Positions 9,326-17,670 of a stretch of 64,000 bases of DNA are shown here, one piece after another. Source of the stretch: Myxococcus stipitatus. Its GTDB lineage: Bacteria > Myxococcota > Myxococcia > Myxococcales > Myxococcaceae. The stretch spans positions 248,001 to 312,000 of the forward strand of contig NZ_JAKCFI010000009.1 in the NCBI RefSeq assembly GCF_021412625.1, read 5' to 3'. The position numbers were made by a program, and so were the translations under genes. Numbering within the stretch: the first letter of the stretch is position 1; each line of letters starts with the position of its first letter. Below the pieces are notes generated by a model that saw only the letters and a program-made list of their open reading frames with translations, was not told the DNA's origin and searched no databases.

Positions 9326-9925
9326 TCAGCTCCCGAAGACCAGCCGCAGCGTCTGCTTCACCCACGCCCGGCGCGTCTCCAGCGTGTGGAAGTCGAGCAG
9401 GAGCAGCTGGTCGAACAGCCGGGGCATCATCGCCAGCAGCGCCACCCCGGACCAGACCTGCGCCAGCGCCATGCGCAGCTTCTGGGGAGACAGCTGGGGC
9501 GCGGCCGGCGCCAGCCGCTCCGCCAGCTCCGCCAGGAAGTCGTTGAGGCGCTGGATGGCCGCGCCGTCGTAGCGCTGGTGCACCAGCACGTCGTGGAAGT
9601 GCGCGTGGGCGATGCGCGGATAGCGCCCCGTGTTGCCCATGACGTCCTCCATCAGCGCCTCGAAGGACTCCCGCACGCCCAGCCCCTCCTCCCGGAGCCG
9701 GTCGAAGTCCACCAGGACGTTGCCGAACGCCTGCTCCAGCGTCTGCTCCAGCGCCTGCGCGATGAGCTTCTCCTTGCTGCGGAAGTAGTAGCTGATGGCG
9801 GCGCTGTTGACCTGCGCCTCGCGGGCAATCTCCCGGATGCCCGTGGCGTCCAGTCCGTCGCGCTCGATGCAGATGATGGTCGCCCGGAGGATGCGCTCCC
9901 GAGCGTCCTGCTCCTTGGTGCCCAT
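9326..9925 (-). CDS. TetR/AcrR-family transcriptional regulator
   Basis: 199 residues. The N-terminal DNA-binding domain has the standard TetR layout: ARERILRATIICIERDGLDA, then the recognition part IREIAREAQVNSAAISYYF with the conserved SKEKL after it. The C-terminal ~130 residues are the ligand-binding, dimerising helices (FDQLLLLDFHTLETRR). The start is the ATG at 9925; a GGGGA touches it directly, so spacing is poor and a start slightly upstream is possible. Such proteins usually repress neighbours. Candidates are the metallopeptidase downstream and the divergent Ig-like lipoprotein across a 391-bp gap that carries an 8-bp inverted repeat. Confidence 0.9.
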   Translation of the reverse strand: MGTKEQDARERILRATIICIERDGLDATGIREIAREAQVNSAAISYYFRSKEKLIAQALEQTLEQAFGNVLVDFDRLREEGLGVRESFEALMEDVMGNTGRYPRIAHAHFHDVLVHQRYDGAAIQRLNDFLAELAERLAPAAPQLSPQKLRMALAQVWSGVALLAMMPRLFDQLLLLDFHTLETRRAWVKQTLRLVFGS

Positions 9926-10316
9926 TCCCCGACAGTAGCCCAGGCCCTCCCCGACCGACGAGGTATGTCGCCACGGCGCGCCCGGAGTCACACCTTCGCT
10001 CGCCGACGAAACGTCAGACACCCACGGTACACCCCTCGTCCGTCGCGACATTCGCCATTCCATTGCATGTGCGTGAGGGATGTCGATGCGGGGCTGTCGG
10101 CCCGTCCATCGTCTCGCCACCGCGACACCCACGAGGCCTGGGAGCGCACGCCCCACCCTTCGTGGCAGGGCTTCGTCGACACCCGTCCTCTCGACTGAAG
10201 AGAGGACGTGAATCCATGCGAGGCGTGCGACCTCGCTCCCGCGGTTCGTTATGACAACAACAACTGAATTTCCCGAACGGCGCCGCGCCTCGCGGCCCCA
10301 GGCACGCACTTCCCCC
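9926..10316. other. 391-bp divergent intergenic region with an 8-bp inverted repeat
   Basis: No coding stretch here is supported. It separates the TetR gene from the divergent lipoprotein gene, so both promoters should lie within it. One perfect inverted repeat is seen (10185-10192 with 10200-10207, spacer 7), which could be an operator or a hairpin. No canonical -35/-10 or -24/-12 pair stands out. Confidence 0.4.
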
Positions 10317-13300
10317 ATGACCTCGAAGACCTCCTGGATGCGATTCGCCCTGGCCCTGTGTGGCCTGTGGGCCTTCACCCCTGGCTGCGTGGACTCCCAC
10401 GAGGACCCGCAGCCCGCTGACGTCCTCCGGCTGGCGCCCGCCGTCGGCGAGTCCGAGGGATGCGGCGACCCCACGGACGCGGGCACGGGCGACGGCGGGA
10501 CCCCGTCCGACGCCGGCAGCGGCGATGGCGGCATCCCCGCGGAGGACCCGGGCATCATCGGCTACCTGCTGCCCGCGCCCGACGCGGAGGCCGTGGGCAC
10601 CAACGCGCGCGTCATCGTGGGCTTCGTCGAGGCGCTCGACGTCGGCACACTCGGCCCCACCAGCCTCGCCGTGACGGAGAATGGCGTGCCGCTCGCGGGC
10701 ACCGTGAGCCACGACGCGAGCAGCCAGACGCTCACCTTCACGCCTTCGCGTCCCTTCGCCGCGCAGGCGCTGGTGACGGCGACGGTGGGCACCACGGTGC
10801 GCACCGTGTCGGGGCGGAAACTCACCGCGCCCCGGGCCTTCACCTTCTCCGTGAGCCCCCAGGCAGACTCGACCGCGCCCACCGTGCTGTCGACGCAGCC
10901 CACCACCAACGAGGCGAACGTGTTCTTCTCGCGCCCCGTCTACATCGTCACCTTCCAGGAGCCCATGGACCCTCGGACGCTCCTCGGCGGCGCGGTCCAG
11001 TTCCAGCAGGTGCTGGGCACCAGCCCCGCGGCGCCGCTCGGCGGTACACTCACCTATCACGGGCCGACACGCTCGCTGCTCTTCCGGCCCAACCCGCTGC
11101 CGGCGCCCGGGGCCCGCGTCACCGGCATCCTCTCCACGCAGGCGCGAGACCTGGCTGGCAACGCGCTGGAGGCGCCGTTCACGTTCTCCTTCGCGGTGGC
11201 GCAGTACCTGGACAACGAGGTGCCCCGCGTGCGGACGACGTCGCCCACCGCCCAGTCGCTGGGCGTCTCCACGCGCGTCGCCCCGCTCCTCATCACCTAC
11301 AGCGAGCCGCTGCGCGCGGACTCCGTGACGACGGACCGGGTGTACCTGGAGGAGCTCAACCCGGAGGGCACCCAGGTCGTCCGGCGCGTGCCGGGGACGG
11401 TGCGCTATGACGAGAACTTCCTCCAGGTCGCCTTCACGCCGCTGGAGACGCTGAAGTACCAGACGCGCTACCGAGGCCGCTCGCGCGACGTCGTCGACCT
11501 GGCCGGCAACTCGCAGTCGCTCTACGGCGGCTTCGATTTCATCACCGAGCTGCCGCCCACGCCCCCGCTCGTCCGCGGCGCCACGCCCGCGCCGGACATG
11601 CGCTTCGTGCCCCTGGGCGGCCCGCTGCGCGTGAGCTTCGACCGCCCCCTGGACCCGGCCTCCGTCGACACGACGACCGTCTCCGTCGCGGGTGTCACCG
11701 GGCTCGTCAACTACGAGTCCTCCACGAACTCCGTGGTGTTCCGCCCCGTGCCGCCGCTCCAGCCCGCCACCGACTACACGGTGACGGTCCAGGGCGTGCG
11801 CACGCCGCAGGGCCAGCCCCTCGCCGCGCCCTTCACGTATGGCTTCCGCACGGTGGCGCCCCGGGAGAAGGTGAGCGGGGAGCTGCCCGGCCAGCCAGGC
11901 CTGCCGGTGGTCGCCACGGGTCCCCGGGGCACGCTCGCCGTCTGGAACGTGAACACGGGCACCAGCGTCCAGGTGCGCGCCTCCCTCGACACGGGCGCGG
12001 GCTTTCCGGACTCGGTGCTCGTCGGCCTGGGCCGCGACATGAACCTGCAACCCCAGGTCGCCGCCTGGGGCGAGCGCTTCATCGTGAGCTGGTCGGAGGC
12101 CCTCTACGCCCCGGACCGCGTCGCCATCTTCGATGGGACGTCGTTCACGCCCGTGGCGCCCACCTCCGGGAAGCTGTTCGGCGTGGGCCCCCACCTCTAC
12201 AACGTGAGCACCGACGGGAAGACCTTCCGCATCCTCAACGGCGACGAGTGGTCCATCGTCTTCCGAGCCACGTACCTGGGCTCCACGCACTCCGTCCTCC
12301 AGAACGGGGACCGCGTGCTGGTGTTCTCCGGCTACAACACCACCAACGAGGTCTCGGTCGTCTTCGACGGCGTGCAGTGGCTGGAGACGTCCGTCACCTC
12401 GTCGCAGGACGCGCAGTACCTCCCCGTCGGCGACAGCTTCGCTCGCGCGTGGGTCTCCTCGCGCGGCACGGAGTTCGCCCTCTTCAACCGGGACACGCGC
12501 CAGTGGGGCGCCGCGGAGCTGGTCTCGTCGACGGTCTCGACCGACCTGCGCATCGCCACGGACGGCAACGTCGTCACCGCCGTCTTCGGCGCCAGCACCG
12601 GCCTGTTCGCCGCCACCCGCGTCGGGGGCAGCTGGCAGCCCGCCGTGTCGCTGGACACCGCCGCCGTGCGCGACATCTGGGCGCTCGTGTCCCACCGGGG
12701 CAACTTCATCGCGCTGTGGACCACCAACTCCGCCAACACGCAGCTGCGCGCCGTCTCCCAGGTGGGCGGTTCGTGGAGCTCCGCCACGAAGGTGGTGGCG
12801 GCCACGGGCGTCAACCGCGTGCTCGACGTGCGCGCGACGGCCGACGACCTGCTCGTGCTCTCCGTGAAGAACGACCTCTACAGCTCCGCCTATGAAATCT
12901 GGGGCACCGCGCTCACGTCCGTCGGCTGGCAGCCGAGCACTCTCCTGCGCGCCAAGGAGGAGGCCCCCGCCCTCCTCGTCCCGACCGGGGCCGTGGTGGG
13001 CACCGTCTTCGTGGCGCCCGGCCAGCTTCCGGTGAGGGACTACGTGGGCAACGGCCAGTGGGCGGCGGCGCGCCCGCTGGCGACGCCGGAGCGCGTGGGC
13101 AGCGTGCGCGACACGTCCGTCCACTTCCTCGACGACGGCCGGGGCGTGGCGACGTGGGAGCAGTTCGACTCCGGCGCGTGGGGCCTCTTCCTGGCCGAGT
13201 TCGACGGCCTGTCCTGGCTGGAGCCGGTGCGCGTGGCGCCCGGTGGCAACACGCACCGCGTGGCCATGGACGCGTCCGGCGCGGCCGTCGTCCTGTACCA

Positions 13301-14180
13301 GCTCCCCTCGACCACCAGCGGCAAGGTGGACATCTGGACCGTGCGCTACGAGGCGGGTGTCGCGACGTCGCCGCTCAAGCTCGACACGGTGACGGCCACC
13401 AATCCGAACCTGGTGCTGGCCCACGGGCCCGGTGGCTTCCTGGCCGCGTGGGGTGAGTGGGAGATTCGCTCCGTGCAGAGCGCGGAGGGCCTGACGTGGT
13501 CCGCGCCCCTGACCGTCATCGCTCGCGCCTATCCGGAGGCGCGCTGGACGAACACCCGGCTCGCCGTCATGGGCGCGTCCTTCGCGCTGGTGGCGCAGAG
13601 CAGCAGCGTGTACCTCAACATGCGCCTGCACACCGCGGGCGTCTGGCAGACGCTCGCGACGCCACCCATGCCCAGCTCCAGCTATGACTTCATCGCGGAC
13701 GGGACCACCGCCATGCTGATGTCGTCGTTCACCAACGAGTTCCGCTACATCTTCCACAATGGGCTCGCCTGGTCCGGGCAGGACACCGTCTCCACGCCCG
13801 GGGAGAGCCCGGCCCTGATGGCCACCTCGCCCCAGGGGATTCGCCTCCACGCGGGCAACAGCTGGTGGCGGTGGAGCGGCGCCAACTGGCAGAGGGAGGC
13901 GACCGGCGTCGGCCGCGCGCAGGCGACCGGGCTCATGCGGTGCGACGCGAAGGGCTGCGGGCTCGCCACGGGCGCGCCCTACACCCTCCCCTCGAACCTC
14001 ACGCTGTCCTATGCCCCGGGCACGGGGGCGTTCCAGGACGGCGTGTCGTCGACGGAGGCCACGCCCACCGTCCTCGTCGGAGGGCTGACCTGGGACTTCG
14101 CCGGCGGCACCTACCGCGCCACCTGGAGACACCCCGCGCAGGCCGGCGTGAACGCCCTGTACGCCAGCACGGGGTTGTGA
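10317..14180 (+). CDS. Large Ig-like (SbsA/Big_5) lipoprotein with propeller-like C-terminus
   Basis: 1287 residues from the ATG at 10317, chosen because it gives a normal-length lipoprotein signal (lipobox TPGC, Cys24); an ATG at 10251 would add 22 odd residues. A Gly/Asp/Thr linker follows. About residues 70-525 hold four SbsA-type Ig-like domains, each with FVEALDVGTLGP- or FQEPMDPRTLLG-like strands and phrases such as SVDTTTVSVAGVTG and LTFTPSRPF. The remaining ~750 residues repeat short beta units (FIVSWSEALYAPDRVAIFDG, GRGVATWEQFDSGAWGLFLA, GGFLAAWGEWE), consistent with one or two beta-propellers. Probably a surface-exposed structural or adhesive lipoprotein. No enzyme motif is visible. 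Confidence 0.82.
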   Translation: MTSKTSWMRFALALCGLWAFTPGCVDSHEDPQPADVLRLAPAVGESEGCGDPTDAGTGDGGTPSDAGSGDGGIPAEDPGIIGYLLPAPDAEAVGTNARVIVGFVEALDVGTLGPTSLAVTENGVPLAGTVSHDASSQTLTFTPSRPFAAQALVTATVGTTVRTVSGRKLTAPRAFTFSVSPQADSTAPTVLSTQPTTNEANVFFSRPVYIVTFQEPMDPRTLLGGAVQFQQVLGTSPAAPLGGTLTYHGPTRSLLFRPNPLPAPGARVTGILSTQARDLAGNALEAPFTFSFAVAQYLDNEVPRVRTTSPTAQSLGVSTRVAPLLITYSEPLRADSVTTDRVYLEELNPEGTQVVRRVPGTVRYDENFLQVAFTPLETLKYQTRYRGRSRDVVDLAGNSQSLYGGFDFITELPPTPPLVRGATPAPDMRFVPLGGPLRVSFDRPLDPASVDTTTVSVAGVTGLVNYESSTNSVVFRPVPPLQPATDYTVTVQGVRTPQGQPLAAPFTYGFRTVAPREKVSGELPGQPGLPVVATGPRGTLAVWNVNTGTSVQVRASLDTGAGFPDSVLVGLGRDMNLQPQVAAWGERFIVSWSEALYAPDRVAIFDGTSFTPVAPTSGKLFGVGPHLYNVSTDGKTFRILNGDEWSIVFRATYLGSTHSVLQNGDRVLVFSGYNTTNEVSVVFDGVQWLETSVTSSQDAQYLPVGDSFARAWVSSRGTEFALFNRDTRQWGAAELVSSTVSTDLRIATDGNVVTAVFGASTGLFAATRVGGSWQPAVSLDTAAVRDIWALVSHRGNFIALWTTNSANTQLRAVSQVGGSWSSATKVVAATGVNRVLDVRATADDLLVLSVKNDLYSSAYEIWGTALTSVGWQPSTLLRAKEEAPALLVPTGAVVGTVFVAPGQLPVRDYVGNGQWAAARPLATPERVGSVRDTSVHFLDDGRGVATWEQFDSGAWGLFLAEFDGLSWLEPVRVAPGGNTHRVAMDASGAAVVLYQLPSTTSGKVDIWTVRYEAGVATSPLKLDTVTATNPNLVLAHGPGGFLAAWGEWEIRSVQSAEGLTWSAPLTVIARAYPEARWTNTRLAVMGASFALVAQSSSVYLNMRLHTAGVWQTLATPPMPSSSYDFIADGTTAMLMSSFTNEFRYIFHNGLAWSGQDTVSTPGESPALMATSPQGIRLHAGNSWWRWSGANWQREATGVGRAQATGLMRCDAKGCGLATGAPYTLPSNLTLSYAPGTGAFQDGVSSTEATPTVLVGGLTWDFAGGTYRATWRHPAQAGVNALYASTGL

Positions 14181-14363
14181 CGCCCGGCCCGGCGGCCTGA
14201 CGGAGGGCCCACCCGGAACGATTCAACTTCGATACCCCGCCGTGGCCCCGGGTGTACCGCGCTGTTCCAGGGCGTTCCGCGGGTTCATGCGACCTGCGCG
14301 CAACATGGCGGGGGGCGCCATCCAGAGGGGCCGAGCGACAGTTATCTCGGCCCCTCGTGGTTC

Positions 14364-15278
14364 CTACGGTTGAACTTGGAGCGGCTTCAACAGCCCCACC
14401 TGGTCCAGCAGCTCGCGCACACGCTCGGCTAGCGCCACATGGTCCGGGTTGCTGGCCGTGAAGCGCTCGGGGGTGAGGACAATCAGCGTGCCCTTCTCCT
14501 CGACCTTCTCGATTCGCACCGGAGCGGGGAGCGGGGGCTCGACACCGAGTCGATGCGAGAGGTACGTCACCCACCCAACTTGGGCAGTGGCCCGTCCGTT
14601 CGGGTCGGCAACATCCCGATGCGCATGCGACATGGCAACTCCCCAATCAGGCTCAAGCGCTGTCGCCATGCACCTCAGGAGTCCGCTCAGAACGCGTGCC
14701 GTCACGACGCGTTCAGAACTCGCACCACGGATGGGTAACTCAAAGAGCCAGAAGTTTTTCACCCATTCGGAGTAGATGCCCACGGCAGCATCAAAACTGC
14801 ATGCATCGGACTCTTCGAGCGCTCCGTTCCATCCGCTGATGCGGTAGCCAAGATCTTCATGGTGCCGGTCCTTGGTTCGTCCCAGCGCCTTTGCGAGTTC
14901 AGCATGGTTCGGCGCGACCGGCTCCTTCCAGGCGTCCTTACGCGATTTGCTCTGTCTGAACCACTTAGGCCAACGGATGGGCATCCCTTTGGCCGCATTC
15001 ACCTGTCGAAGCGCCTGTTCGCCAAGGGACTTCGCCCCTGAGTTCTTGAACCAGCGTTTCGGGTCCAGCCCCTTGAAGAACGTGGCGTAGCCCGGCCCCT
15101 TGGCCTCCAGGAGCACGCCCTCCTCGAACCCATCGAACTTCACGCCTCCGCTGTCCTTGCCAACACCTCCGCCCCAGGATGCCTCGTCCGCCGAGAGCCC
15201 GGAGATCCGTTCCTGGTAGCGCCGCGCGCGAGGGGACATGGTCTCGTTCGGGGGTGCCCATTGGCCGGGCTCCTTCAA
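14364..15278 (-). CDS. Tox-REase-5 toxin remnant fused in frame to truncated Imm52 immunity protein
   Basis: 304 residues from a TTG at 15278 (first ATG at 15239). Residues 15-102 match the polymorphic-toxin nuclease fold Tox-REase-5: YQERISG, then the catalytic set D49, E58 and K60 in KFDGF..LLEAKGPGY, then AAKGMPIR. At about residue 103 (near base 14972) this turns into an Imm52-like immunity protein: WFRQSKSRKDAW, SERVVTARVLSGLLR, WGVAMSHAHRD, VGWVTYLSHR and LTPERFTASNPDHVALAERV. Normally these are two adjacent genes. Here the toxin's last part, the stop and the start of the immunity gene are missing. The frame also continues upstream into the toxin's N-terminal gene after a shift. I read it as a decayed cassette; a functional chimera is possible. 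The family match is from memory. Confidence 0.65.
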   Translation of the reverse strand: MKEPGQWAPPNETMSPRARRYQERISGLSADEASWGGGVGKDSGGVKFDGFEEGVLLEAKGPGYATFFKGLDPKRWFKNSGAKSLGEQALRQVNAAKGMPIRWPKWFRQSKSRKDAWKEPVAPNHAELAKALGRTKDRHHEDLGYRISGWNGALEESDACSFDAAVGIYSEWVKNFWLFELPIRGASSERVVTARVLSGLLRCMATALEPDWGVAMSHAHRDVADPNGRATAQVGWVTYLSHRLGVEPPLPAPVRIEKVEEKGTLIVLTPERFTASNPDHVALAERVRELLDQVGLLKPLQVQP

Positions 15279-15778
15279 CGGCGCTCCTTCGTTGGCCGCC
15301 TCGCTCGCCCGCTGGAGGATGATGGCGGCCCCGGGTCCGCCACGCGTTCGACGGTCAGGGCCCCCCTAGCGGACAGGGCGATTCTCGGCACCATGGCTTC
15401 GGCCCCCGCGAGCGCGCCGGTCACCGAGCGTGTCGTGGCACTGGCCGTCCCGGTCGTGAGAACGAGATTCGTCGCCAGCTCGGCGACCGCCTTGATTTGC
15501 TCGCCGCGCGTCATGTACCGGAAGCGCTCGAAGTAGGCCGGCGACGACTCGCTGAGCGCGGCCACGCCCGCGGGCAGGTTCTTCAGGGAGGCAGTGCTGT
15601 CCAAGGGGTAGGTGAAGAAGTGGCCGATGGAGAGCGCCAGCTTCACGAGCGCCGACTCGGCTCCGTCGAACACGCGGCCCACGTCGTCCGCATCGTCGTA
15701 GACCTCCGCAATCGGAGTCCCATCCATCGCTGTTGCGTGCACGACAGCCCTGCCGCGGCGGTCCCCCCGTGCTTCAGA
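15275..15778 (-). pseudogene. N-terminal part of the same toxin gene, truncated and frameshifted
   Basis: In this frame the minus strand encodes IAEVYDDADDVGRVFDGAES, then SIGHFFTYPLDSTASLKNLP and YMTRGEQIKAVAELATN, which look like the usual N-terminal region of myxobacterial Tox-REase-5 proteins. After VERVA (near 15340) the sense shifts to the other frame, which reads GGPGAAIILQRASEAANEG and runs on into the nuclease domain; a stop lies at 15275 in this frame. The 5' end of the gene is gone: upstream of about 15778 the minus strand is only the shadow of the opposing toxin lipoprotein gene. So the gene lost its signal and start and has a shift or short deletion in the middle. The exact left join is uncertain by tens of bases. 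Confidence 0.6.
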
Positions 15779-15821
15779 CTGTGGCGCAGGCTTCGAGAAC
15801 ATCATGTCCGGGGGGACATCC

Positions 15822-16565
15822 ATGGCGAAGTGTGGGTGGTGGGCAGTGCTGCTGCTCTTGTTGGCCAACTGCGCGTCGGCGCCCGTTGCTGGGCGCGGAG
15901 GACGCGTTGAGCTGCCGCTCGAGGAGGACTCCGCCGAGGACTGCACCGACGCGGCGGCGGAGGACGACGACAAGGGGTGCGTCACCGTCGCATGCGACGG
16001 TTCCTCCTGCGGCCTGTACCGATGCGAGGACGTGTCCTCCGCGCCGGTGGCCCTGAGAGGGGTCAGCGCCCCAGCTCCCCTGCCGGGCGTTGGCTACGCT
16101 CCCCAGCGCCTCTGGGCAGGGCCACAGGTCATGCCCGGCCGAGAGCCCGTCCTCGTCTTCCGCAAGGAGCGGCCCGAGGAACTACCGAGCCAGAAGGCAC
16201 TCCGCAAGGCGCGCGAGGAGTGGGAGAAAGTCCCGAAGGAGAAGCACCACATCTTCCCCCGGGCGTTCGAGGTGTACTTCAACCGGCAGGGTATCAACAT
16301 CCACGAGTACACCCTCGCCATCGACGTGAAGCGCCACAAGGAGATCCACGGGGGCAGCTACGGTGCTCCGTGGAACGAGGATTGGCGCCGGTTCATCGAG
16401 CGCCTGGAGATGGAGACGCGGAAAAAGAATCGTCCCACTCCCAGCGAGGTGCGCCAGCGCCTGTTCGACTTCGGCGGGCTGATGATCCAGAAGTATCGTC
16501 TCGTCGGCATGCCCATGTCGTACTGGCAGCAGCTCACGTTGGACATTCGGCTGTCGAAGGACTAG
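15822..16565 (+). CDS. SitA6-type polymorphic toxin lipoprotein
   Basis: 247 residues from the ATG at 15822, which has a strong GGGGGGA site; an ATG 18 bases earlier lacks one. The signal ends in LANC (Cys17), so the protein is a lipoprotein. A variable region follows to about residue 135. The C-terminal toxin part has H142-H143-I-F-P, then HEYTLAIDVKRHKEIHGG with H172 and H176, and WNEDW: a His-rich, HNH-like nuclease pattern. In Myxococcus, SitA lipoproteins pass between kin cells by outer-membrane exchange and poison cells without the matching SitI. The gene two bases downstream is a SitI6-type protein, which supports the call. Its 5' end abuts the inverted ruins of another toxin. Confidence 0.78.
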   Translation: MAKCGWWAVLLLLLANCASAPVAGRGGRVELPLEEDSAEDCTDAAAEDDDKGCVTVACDGSSCGLYRCEDVSSAPVALRGVSAPAPLPGVGYAPQRLWAGPQVMPGREPVLVFRKERPEELPSQKALRKAREEWEKVPKEKHHIFPRAFEVYFNRQGINIHEYTLAIDVKRHKEIHGGSYGAPWNEDWRRFIERLEMETRKKNRPTPSEVRQRLFDFGGLMIQKYRLVGMPMSYWQQLTLDIRLSKD

Positions 16566-16567
16566 CC

Positions 16568-17317
16568 ATGCGCTACTACGAGTTGGCCCCCATCTTCGAC
16601 GCCTCTGCCACACGCTGGCGATGGAACCTTGACGCGAAGAGGCGCTGGGGGCTGCCGGGAACCGAGTGCCCACGGTGTCACGCAGCCCCACTGGCCATCG
16701 CGCTCAGCTACCCGAGCGTCGACCTGTCCGGGTTGCCAGAGGAGCGGGAGTACCGGAAGGCACGGTTCTCCCCATGGGACGAGTACGTCCGGCTCCGTGA
16801 CCGCGTGCTGCCGCTCCTCCCGTCGGGTGCCGTCGTGGAACCGGGGATTGGGATGGGGCCGCTGGTGGGGCGCGTCCGTGGGCGTCCGTCGCCTATCGCG
16901 ATGGATGTGGCGTGGCACTTCTTCGCCCAGCCCGAGGGCGTGGAGCGGCTCCTCGCGGCCGGGCTGCGCGGCATCGACCCGGTGCCGACCGAGACGAAGT
17001 CCGCGCGCGACGTCCCACCGCTGCTGGAGCTTGAGCTCCAGCTCGGCGGCGACTATGTGCCGGAGTGCCGCCCGGTACTGGCGGACGAGCCCTGCCTGGT
17101 GTGCGGTTTCCAGCCGAGGTCGGATTCCCTGGTGGATGCGGAGTGGCTCGACGCGAGCGCGATGCCGGCGGCGGACGTCTTCCGGTTCCGCTGGAACCCC
17201 GCCATGACGGTCGCGAGCGAGCGCTTCGTCGAGGTGCTGCGCAGCATGGGCGACACCGGCATCCAGGTGAAGGAGTTGCAGGTGGGGCGGCCAGCCGAGG
17301 CTGGAGCCCCGCTGTAG
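16568..17317 (+). CDS. SitI6-family double-CXXC immunity protein
   Basis: 249 residues, starting two bases after the toxin stop, so the pair is surely co-translated. It shows the features of the Myxococcus double-CXXCG paralogous family: an N-terminal RYYELAP start, KRRWGLPGTECPRCH with C34 and C37, YPSVDLSGLP, and a second pair C176 and C179 in EPCLVCG. Both cysteine pairs are present, so a zinc-ribbon-like site is likely, though the first is followed by His rather than Gly. It is cytoplasmic and should neutralise the lipoprotein toxin encoded just upstream. The last dozen residues (GRPAEAGAPL) are not conserved-looking. No third gene is seen in the operon. Confidence 0.82.
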   Translation: MRYYELAPIFDASATRWRWNLDAKRRWGLPGTECPRCHAAPLAIALSYPSVDLSGLPEEREYRKARFSPWDEYVRLRDRVLPLLPSGAVVEPGIGMGPLVGRVRGRPSPIAMDVAWHFFAQPEGVERLLAAGLRGIDPVPTETKSARDVPPLLELELQLGGDYVPECRPVLADEPCLVCGFQPRSDSLVDAEWLDASAMPAADVFRFRWNPAMTVASERFVEVLRSMGDTGIQVKELQVGRPAEAGAPL

Positions 17318-17469
17318 CCCGTCCGGCCTTCGCGCTACCGCTTCCTGCTGGTGGGCGGCTCTGCCACGCCCTCCAGCATGGCCCTGTAGCGCGCCGCTTC
17401 CTTCTCTCCCTCGGCACGCAAGCCACCCATGTACCGCACCGGATTGTTGAGACACCAGGTTGGTCGTCA
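17318..17469. other. Possible insertion-sequence end and coding scrap
   Basis: On the minus strand 17335-17450 reads as an open stretch ending in MGGLRAEGEKEAARYRAML and then a stop at 17335-17337, which looks like the C-terminus of some chromosomal gene. It begins after a stop near the transposase end. The segment 17431-17457 could contain the terminal repeat of the insertion sequence, but no partner repeat was found on the other side. I do not recognise the coding scrap. Confidence 0.25.
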
Positions 17470-17670
17470 TCAGGCCGCCAGCTTCGCCTGCATCAACTCC
17501 CGCCGGGCCTGACTCGGCGAGAGGAAGTTGTGGCGCTCCAGCAGCCAATCCTCGTTGTAGCGCTGGGCCCACTCCAGCAGAGCCCACCGCAGTTCCTCCA
17601 CGGTGGAGGTGGTGCGCACCCAGAGCAGTTGCTCCTTGAGGGTGCGAATGAAGCGCTCGGAACAGGGAGT
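17470..17670 (-). pseudogene. IS3-type transposase, C-terminal stub
   Basis: About 66 residues remain, from TPCSERFIRTLKEQ through VEELRWALLEWAQRYNEDWL and SPSQARRELMQ to a TGA at 17472-17470. This is the end of the integrase core (rve) domain of IS3-family transposases, including the region around the last catalytic Glu. Everything upstream of 17670 in this frame is unrelated, so the rest of the element is deleted. It is too short to be active. It marks the right part of the toxin island as a site of insertion and rearrangement. Confidence 0.8.

Noticed and set aside
5738-10198. Very long plus-strand open frame (about 1486 codons)
   Set aside because: It is the shadow of the minus-strand metallopeptidase and TetR genes: no domain, extreme Arg/Gly/Ala/His content, and the opposite strand has clear motifs (HEWGH, TetR HTH).
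10014-14132. Very long minus-strand open frame (about 1372 codons)
   Set aside because: It lies opposite the Ig-like lipoprotein gene and has only Arg/Gly/His-rich low-complexity translation.
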